Positions 6,256 through 9,904 of a stretch of 9,904 nucleotides of DNA are shown piece after piece. A model generated the notes under the pieces. That model ran no database searches and was not told the DNA's origin. It worked only from the letters and a program-made list of their open reading frames with translations. This DNA comes from Methylococcales bacterium (GTDB taxonomy: Bacteria; Pseudomonadota; Gammaproteobacteria; Methylococcales; UBA1147). The number at the start of each line of letters is the position of its first letter. Within the stretch, counting starts at the first letter, position 1. Both the position numbers and the translations under genes were made by a program. The stretch covers positions 1 to 9,904 of the forward strand of contig JANXGZ010000076.1 of NCBI GenBank assembly GCA_024958995.1, read 5' to 3'.

Positions 6256-6849
6256 ATGACTCGTGAATCGCTGGGCTATACCAAACGGGACGAAGTGGTC
6301 AGCCGGGTAGTAAGAGCAAGAGACAGCCTGGAATCAGCAAAGGGGCATTTTGAAACGGCACTGTATACCTTCAGCGCAACAAGCGACTTCAATGAGGGCT
6401 CCTTGAAGACCCATTACCTGAAACTGAAACAAGAGCTGGAAACCAGCAGCAGTCAGGCACAGGAAGTCTCAACCCGGATTCGTGGGGTGGAAGCGGTCTG
6501 CGCTGCATTATTCGATGAATGGGAACTGGAGCTGACTGAATACAGTAACCGTCAGTTGAAAAGTACCAGCAAGCAGCAACTGAAACAGGCCAGGCAACAC
6601 TACAAGCGACTAATCATGGCCATGCACAAGGCGGAGGCAAAAATCAGTCCCGTTCTGTCCGCATTCAAAGACCAAGTTCTTTTCCTGAAACACAACCTGA
6701 ATGCACAGGCAATCGCGTCACTTCACCAAGAACTGCGAACGATCGGCATTGACATTGCATTGCTCATCAAAGCCATGGAAAACTCCATCATCGAAGCGAA
6801 CGTTTTCATGGATTGTGTAATCGACAAGAAAGCCTTGCCGCAAGGCTGA
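6256..6849 (+). CDS. DUF2959 family coiled-coil protein, without the usual lipoprotein signal
   Basis: From ATG 6256 the product has 197 residues and matches DUF2959 along its length: GYTKRDEVV near the start, ALFDEWELEL, QLKQARQHYKRLI, then the highly conserved AEAKISPVL.AFKDQVLFLKHNLNAQAIASL and a closing IKAMENSIIEANVF. It is almost wholly helical and probably forms long coiled coils. The function is unknown. Family members usually carry a lipoprotein signal ending in Cys just before a segment like this one's YF-MTRESLGY, but no frame upstream offers such a signal. The frame is open to a TTG at 6163, adding 31 residues (...RFFRLVANSALNRVRNIYF) without a lipobox. The protein here may therefore be cytosolic, or its leader has decayed. 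Neither start has a strong ribosome site. The 3' end overlaps a terminator hairpin for the facing operon. Confidence 0.85.
   Translation: MTRESLGYTKRDEVVSRVVRARDSLESAKGHFETALYTFSATSDFNEGSLKTHYLKLKQELETSSSQAQEVSTRIRGVEAVCAALFDEWELELTEYSNRQLKSTSKQQLKQARQHYKRLIMAMHKAEAKISPVLSAFKDQVLFLKHNLNAQAIASLHQELRTIGIDIALLIKAMENSIIEANVFMDCVIDKKALPQG
6831..6847 (-). terminator. Intrinsic terminator of the ntrYX-methyltransferase-rhodanese operon
   Basis: AGCCTTG (6831-6837) and CAAGGCT (6841-6847) form a perfect 7-bp stem with a 3-base loop. On the minus strand the stem runs directly into TTCTTGTC, a passable T-rich tail. On the plus strand it is followed by GATTTACC, which is poorer. It lies about 100 bases past the rhodanese stop and inside the last codons of the convergent DUF2959 gene, so it may serve both. 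Confidence 0.5.
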
Positions 6850-6947
6850 TTTACCGGCCCATCAGACAAGCGCCGGCCCAGTGTTCAAAGGTTCCTCGAT
6901 CGAAGACCATGCAACCAGTAACCCGAGCGAAACAGCTGTATGCTTGG

Positions 6948-7346
6948 TTAACCCTGTTCCCACGGCAGGTTGTTAAAACGCCAACCGCCCAGATTACCGC
7001 GATGTTTGTTCTCGTCCAGCGGACCTTCGAACCCCTCGTCGACGTTAACCAACGTCTTGTACCCCGCCTGCTGCAAAGCCCGGGCTGCATCCATCGATCG
7101 TTGTCCGCTGCGACACAAAAGCAAAACCGGGGTATTCCTGTCCGGCACCCCGCGTTCAACTTCGGAGACAAAGTCTGGATTCAGCTCCCATGAAGGGGCT
7201 TCCTTCCACGGGATGAGTACCGCTCCAGACGGATGTCCGACAAAGGAATGCTCTATCCTGGTTCGCACATCGACCAGAACGGATTCCGGATTTTTATTCA
7301 TGAACTGCCAGGCTTCGGCCGGCCTCAGGTTCTTGATTTCTGACAT
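6948..7346 (-). CDS. Single-domain rhodanese (sulfurtransferase)
   Basis: This 132-residue protein is one rhodanese domain. VLVDVRTRIEHSFVGHPSGAV at 23-43 matches the conserved CH2A-type segment. The active loop is CRSGQR at 78-83, with Cys78 as the persulfide-carrying nucleophile, followed by SMDAARAL and GY..LVNVDEGFEGPLD. Such small cytosolic rhodaneses carry sulfane sulfur to acceptors in sulfur trafficking or cyanide detoxification; the loop alone does not name the substrate. There is no signal peptide. It is the last gene of the ntrYX operon: its ATG is six bases past the methyltransferase stop, with AGAGG (7356-7360) nine bases upstream, inside that gene's end. Confidence 0.93.
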   Translation of the reverse strand: MSEIKNLRPAEAWQFMNKNPESVLVDVRTRIEHSFVGHPSGAVLIPWKEAPSWELNPDFVSEVERGVPDRNTPVLLLCRSGQRSMDAARALQQAGYKTLVNVDEGFEGPLDENKHRGNLGGWRFNNLPWEQG

Positions 7347-7352
7347 TTAATA

Positions 7353-7967
7353 TTACCTCTTCTCGACATCATCTTGTTCAACGGCATTCAGGGGTTTCTG
7401 ACCAACCAGCAATGCCTCGTTGCGAAAGCCTCTAGCCCGGTCACCTGTTTGTCCGGCTTCGCAATAGGCACGTAAGATCAGATCTTCGAAGGTCGACGCA
7501 AGTTCGTTCTCTCGCAGCAGGTACGCGGAATTCACAGGGCCAATGGCCGGATCCTTGTCTGCTACAAAGGTCTGGAAATACAGCAACCCTCCAGGACGTA
7601 GTGCAGCGGCCAGGGACCGGTTCATGTTCCGGTCAAGAAAGCGGCTCACAACCACCACATCGAAGGAAGATTGAGGCATTGGCTCCTTTTCGAGATCACG
7701 CACTTCGCATACAAGATCCAGTTGATCATCCGCCGCAACCTGTCTTAATCGCGCGATGGCCACGGCCGATAAATCCCAGGCTGTAGTACTCAATCCACGC
7801 TCAGCTAGAAAAAGGGCATTTCCTCCCAGGCCGCACGCGAGATCCAAAGCCCTGCCCTGCCCGGGCAGTAGATAATCGTATTGCTTCAGAACCAGGGCCG
7901 GTTCCGGACGCCCATTTGCGGACGCCTTACCGTAAATGCCATCCCATTTATCCTGTATCGGATGCAT
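7353..7967 (-). CDS. Class I SAM-dependent methyltransferase
   Basis: This 204-residue protein has a Rossmann-type methyltransferase fold. Motif I is LDLACGLGGN at 41-50, which binds S-adenosylmethionine; Asp65 in TTAWDLS probably holds the ribose. EVRDLE (88-93) and FDVVVVSRFLDR (102-113) correspond to motifs II and III, and LRPGGLLYFQTF (123-134) to the post-motif strand. The start DKWDGIYG resembles the family often annotated as TehB-like or thiol/heteroatom methyltransferases, but the substrate cannot be read from the sequence. The ATG at 7967 was preferred to the adjacent TTG at 7970. It lies 22 bases after the ntrX stop and six bases ahead of the rhodanese, so it is the third gene of one operon. 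The pairing with a sulfur carrier hints at methylation of a sulfur or metalloid species, which is only a guess. Confidence 0.9.
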   Translation of the reverse strand: MHPIQDKWDGIYGKASANGRPEPALVLKQYDYLLPGQGRALDLACGLGGNALFLAERGLSTTAWDLSAVAIARLRQVAADDQLDLVCEVRDLEKEPMPQSSFDVVVVSRFLDRNMNRSLAAALRPGGLLYFQTFVADKDPAIGPVNSAYLLRENELASTFEDLILRAYCEAGQTGDRARGFRNEALLVGQKPLNAVEQDDVEKR

Positions 7968-7989
7968 CAATCACCGCTCTGTCCGAGGA

Positions 7990-9351
7990 TCACTTTCTCT
8001 CCTTAAAGCGAATACCAAGTGCATGTAGTTTCCTGTACAGATGAGTCCGCTCCATCCCGATCGAGGCCGACAACTTTGCAACACTTCCCCCGTTGCGCGC
8101 GAGATGAAATTCCAGGTAAGCCCTTTCGAACGTTTCCCGGGCTTCCTTAAGTGGCAGATCATAAAATTCCGCGTGCCCCGCAGCCTGTCCCGTGGAGTTG
8201 TAGCCAAGCGCCGTTTTCACCTCTTCTCCCTCAATCAGTTCACCGGTTCCCAAAATCAGTAGACGCTGTACGAGATTCCTCAATTCCCGCACGTTTCCGT
8301 TCCAGACATGGTTGCGAAGAAAATTCTGGGCCGGCACTGTAAAGCGGCGGAACAAGAGTTTTTCCTTGGTTACGAAGAAATCAACGTAGAAAGCCAGCAG
8401 ATCGGGTATGTCCTCGCTATACTCTCTCAAGGGAGGGATTCTCAGGGATACCACATTGAGCAGGTAATAAAGGTCCCGACGGAAACGCCCACCATTGATT
8501 TCATCTTCCAGCGACCTTCTGGTGGAAGCGATGACCCTGACGTCAACATTGACCTGCTCGCTTCCTCCGACTCGCAGAAAGGATTGTGACTCCAGCGCAC
8601 TGACCAGGCGAAGCTGGGTTTCATCATCCAGATCGCCCACCTCACCGAGATACAGCGTTCCCGCATGAGCCTGTTCCAGAAGCCCGTAATGGATCTTCCC
8701 GGCCTCTTCCTTGCCGAAAAATTCCACCGCGGAATATTCCGGGGCAATCGTACCGACCGCGACGTCAATGAATGGACCGTCCTTGCGCAGACTGTTGGAG
8801 TGAAGATAGTGAGCGAAGGTTTCTTTACCACAGCCTGACTCACCGATCAGGAGCACACTGGTATCATGCTGCGCCAGTTTCTTGACCTGTTCCTTAAGGC
8901 GTTCGATCGCAGCACTTTTACCGACTGGCTCTATGTACTGGTGATCGGCATGTTTCAACCCCAGGTATTCTTGCTGCAGACGGCTGGTTTCCAGTGCCCG
9001 TTCGACGGTCAGCAGTAATCGGGAAAGGGACAGCGGTTTTTCTAGGAAATCGTAGGCGCCGAGACGGGTCGCTTCAACAGCAGTGTCCACCGTACCATGC
9101 CCGGACATCATGATGACCGGGGAAGGATCACTGCCGGCTTTCAACCACTCCTTGAGCACGCTGATTCCATCACTGTCGGGCATCCAGATATCCAGCAGAA
9201 TCAGATCCGGCTTCCTGGTCTGCCAGGCAGACCTGGCCGCCTCGGCATTTTCAGCAACCGATACTTCGTAACTCTCGTCCTCGAGAATATCCTGCACCAG
9301 TTCCCTGATTTCCGGTTCATCGTCAACCACCAAGATATAGGGTTTAGCCAC
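7990..9351 (-). CDS. ntrX: NtrX: sigma-54-type response regulator with a degenerate AAA+ core
   Basis: Numbered from the GTG at 9351, this 453-residue protein has a receiver domain (acidic pocket Asp10/11, phospho-acceptor Asp54 in LILLDIWMPD, Ser83, Lys105), an AAA+ domain with Walker A GESGCGKE (170-177), and a C-terminal Fis-type helix-turn-helix (about 422-446, GGSVAKLSASIGMERTHLYR). Three ATPase features differ from NtrC. The GAFTGA loop that contacts sigma-54 is replaced by FGKEEAGKIHYG (212-223). The Walker B Asp is Gly in LYLGEV (Gly236). The second arginine finger is Leu297 in FRRDLYYLLNV. It may therefore regulate without remodelling sigma-54, as proposed for some NtrX proteins. AGGAG at 9359-9363 is seven bases from the GTG but only one from an ATG at 9357, which favours the GTG. 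The gene overlaps ntrY. Confidence 0.92.
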   Translation of the reverse strand: MAKPYILVVDDEPEIRELVQDILEDESYEVSVAENAEAARSAWQTRKPDLILLDIWMPDSDGISVLKEWLKAGSDPSPVIMMSGHGTVDTAVEATRLGAYDFLEKPLSLSRLLLTVERALETSRLQQEYLGLKHADHQYIEPVGKSAAIERLKEQVKKLAQHDTSVLLIGESGCGKETFAHYLHSNSLRKDGPFIDVAVGTIAPEYSAVEFFGKEEAGKIHYGLLEQAHAGTLYLGEVGDLDDETQLRLVSALESQSFLRVGGSEQVNVDVRVIASTRRSLEDEINGGRFRRDLYYLLNVVSLRIPPLREYSEDIPDLLAFYVDFFVTKEKLLFRRFTVPAQNFLRNHVWNGNVRELRNLVQRLLILGTGELIEGEEVKTALGYNSTGQAAGHAEFYDLPLKEARETFERAYLEFHLARNGGSVAKLSASIGMERTHLYRKLHALGIRFKERK

Positions 9352-9904
9352 TTGCATTCTCCTGATCCTGAATGTTCGTCGCATCCGCTACCGGCAAAAC
9401 AGGCAACCTGACCACAAAAGCCGCTCCCGCCCGGTAATCGGGATCAACGATGATAATTCCCCCGTGCTCTTCTATGATCTTTTTCACAATGGCCAGTCCA
9501 AGGCCAGTTCCTTTCATCTTGTCGGTAACGTAAGGATCAAACACCCGATCGACCCGGTCCACGGGAATACCAGGTCCATTATCTTCAACCCGCAGTTCGA
9601 TGCCAACCGAACCCTGCTCTACCCACTGTCTGGTCGAAACAACGATCTTAGCATCCTGTGTTGATACCATCGCTTCGGTTGCATTCTTGAAAAGGTTGTG
9701 CAGGACCTGGCGTATCCTTACCGGATCCGCTTCGACCTGCGACAATCCCTGTTCTAGACGTGATTTTACAAGAATTGACGATTGAAACGAATAAAGAACG
9801 AGGACTTCCTCAATCAGCTTGTTCAGATCCAACAGCACGGTTTTCTGACGTGATGGACGAGCATAATCGGAAAACGCATTGACCATGCTTTTCATCGCCT
9901 CGAC
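9344..9904 (-). CDS. ntrY: NtrY: sensor histidine kinase, C-terminal part (runs off the right edge)
   Basis: The visible 186 residues are the end of a membrane sensor kinase. They begin VEAMKSMVNAFSDYARP, the segment just after the phospho-accepting histidine helix, and go on to the ATP-binding domain: N box RQVLHNLFKNATEAM, G1 box VEDNGPGIP, F box FDPYVTDKMKGTG and G2 box GTGLGLAIVKKIIEEHGG. The membrane segments, HAMP/PAS region and catalytic His lie outside the window. NtrY phosphorylates NtrX, whose gene follows directly and overlaps this one (stop at 9344-9346). The identification rests on the kinase boxes plus the adjacent NtrX. Confidence 0.93.
   Translation of the reverse strand, partial: VEAMKSMVNAFSDYARPSRQKTVLLDLNKLIEEVLVLYSFQSSILVKSRLEQGLSQVEADPVRIRQVLHNLFKNATEAMVSTQDAKIVVSTRQWVEQGSVGIELRVEDNGPGIPVDRVDRVFDPYVTDKMKGTGLGLAIVKKIIEEHGGIIIVDPDYRAGAAFVVRLPVLPVADATNIQDQENASG
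9359..9363 (-). promoter_or_regulatory. Ribosome binding site deciding the ntrX start
   Basis: AGGAG on the minus strand lies inside the ntrY 3' end. It is one base from ATG 9357, too close to work, and seven bases from GTG 9351. The GTG product would start VAKPYILVVDDE, close to the usual NtrX N-terminus. Confidence 0.5.

Noticed and set aside
6855..6877. CCGGC...GCCGG inverted repeat after the DUF2959 stop
   Set aside because: The stem is only five bases with a 13-base loop and no T tail, much weaker than the adjacent hairpin at 6831-6847.
1..9904. CRISPR arrays, IS elements, rRNA, phage or defence genes
   Set aside because: I saw no regularly spaced direct repeats, no transposase or integrase motifs with terminal repeats, no rRNA-like segment and no recognised defence family.

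Overview
The window most likely comes from a gammaproteobacterium of middling G+C content. The evidence is the SUF-type Rrf2 regulator directly in front of a sufB start, an outer-membrane porin of the alginate-export type ending in phenylalanine, and a gammaproteobacterial-style NtrY/NtrX pair. The order cannot be fixed from the sequence alone. Sulfur-oxidising and methanotrophic gammaproteobacteria carry similar gene sets, but that is an inference.

Layout. At the left edge (1-577, minus strand) lie the first codons of sufB and its likely regulator, an Rrf2-family Fe-S sensor. The regulator's promoter is overlapped by a near-palindrome that probably serves as its operator. Positions 578-2025 form a gene-poor, rather AT-rich stretch. 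It holds a doubtful small membrane ORF interrupted by an in-frame stop, a small exported cysteine-containing protein (1338-1670) and a strong pair of overlapping hairpins (1709-1747). A single porin gene follows (2026-3270), and it converges on the next block.

Positions 3369-6034 encode a complete AmmeMemoRadiSam set. The radical SAM enzyme AmrS is on the minus strand, divergent from an overlapping amrB-amrA pair (Memo-like and AMMECR1-like) on the plus strand. A good sigma-70-type promoter for amrBA lies in the divergent gap. Next comes a DUF2959 coiled-coil protein (6256-6849) with its own likely promoter.

From the right edge, a minus-strand operon runs ntrY (3' part only), ntrX, a class I SAM methyltransferase and a single-domain rhodanese. 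All junctions overlap or are tight. It ends at a hairpin terminator that lies inside the 3' end of the convergent DUF2959 gene.

Working together. SufB and the Rrf2 protein belong to Fe-S cluster assembly and its feedback control. AmrS, AmrB and AmrA are a recognised but functionally unassigned trio, probably a redox or metal-dependent modification system; AmrS is itself an Fe-S enzyme. NtrY/NtrX is a two-component system linked in other bacteria to nitrogen and redox control. Here it is co-transcribed with a methyltransferase and a rhodanese. The NtrX ATPase core lacks several residues needed for sigma-54 activation. That core and the uncharacterised AmmeMemoRadiSam module are the two most interesting items. 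I see no IS element, CRISPR array, tRNA or rRNA.
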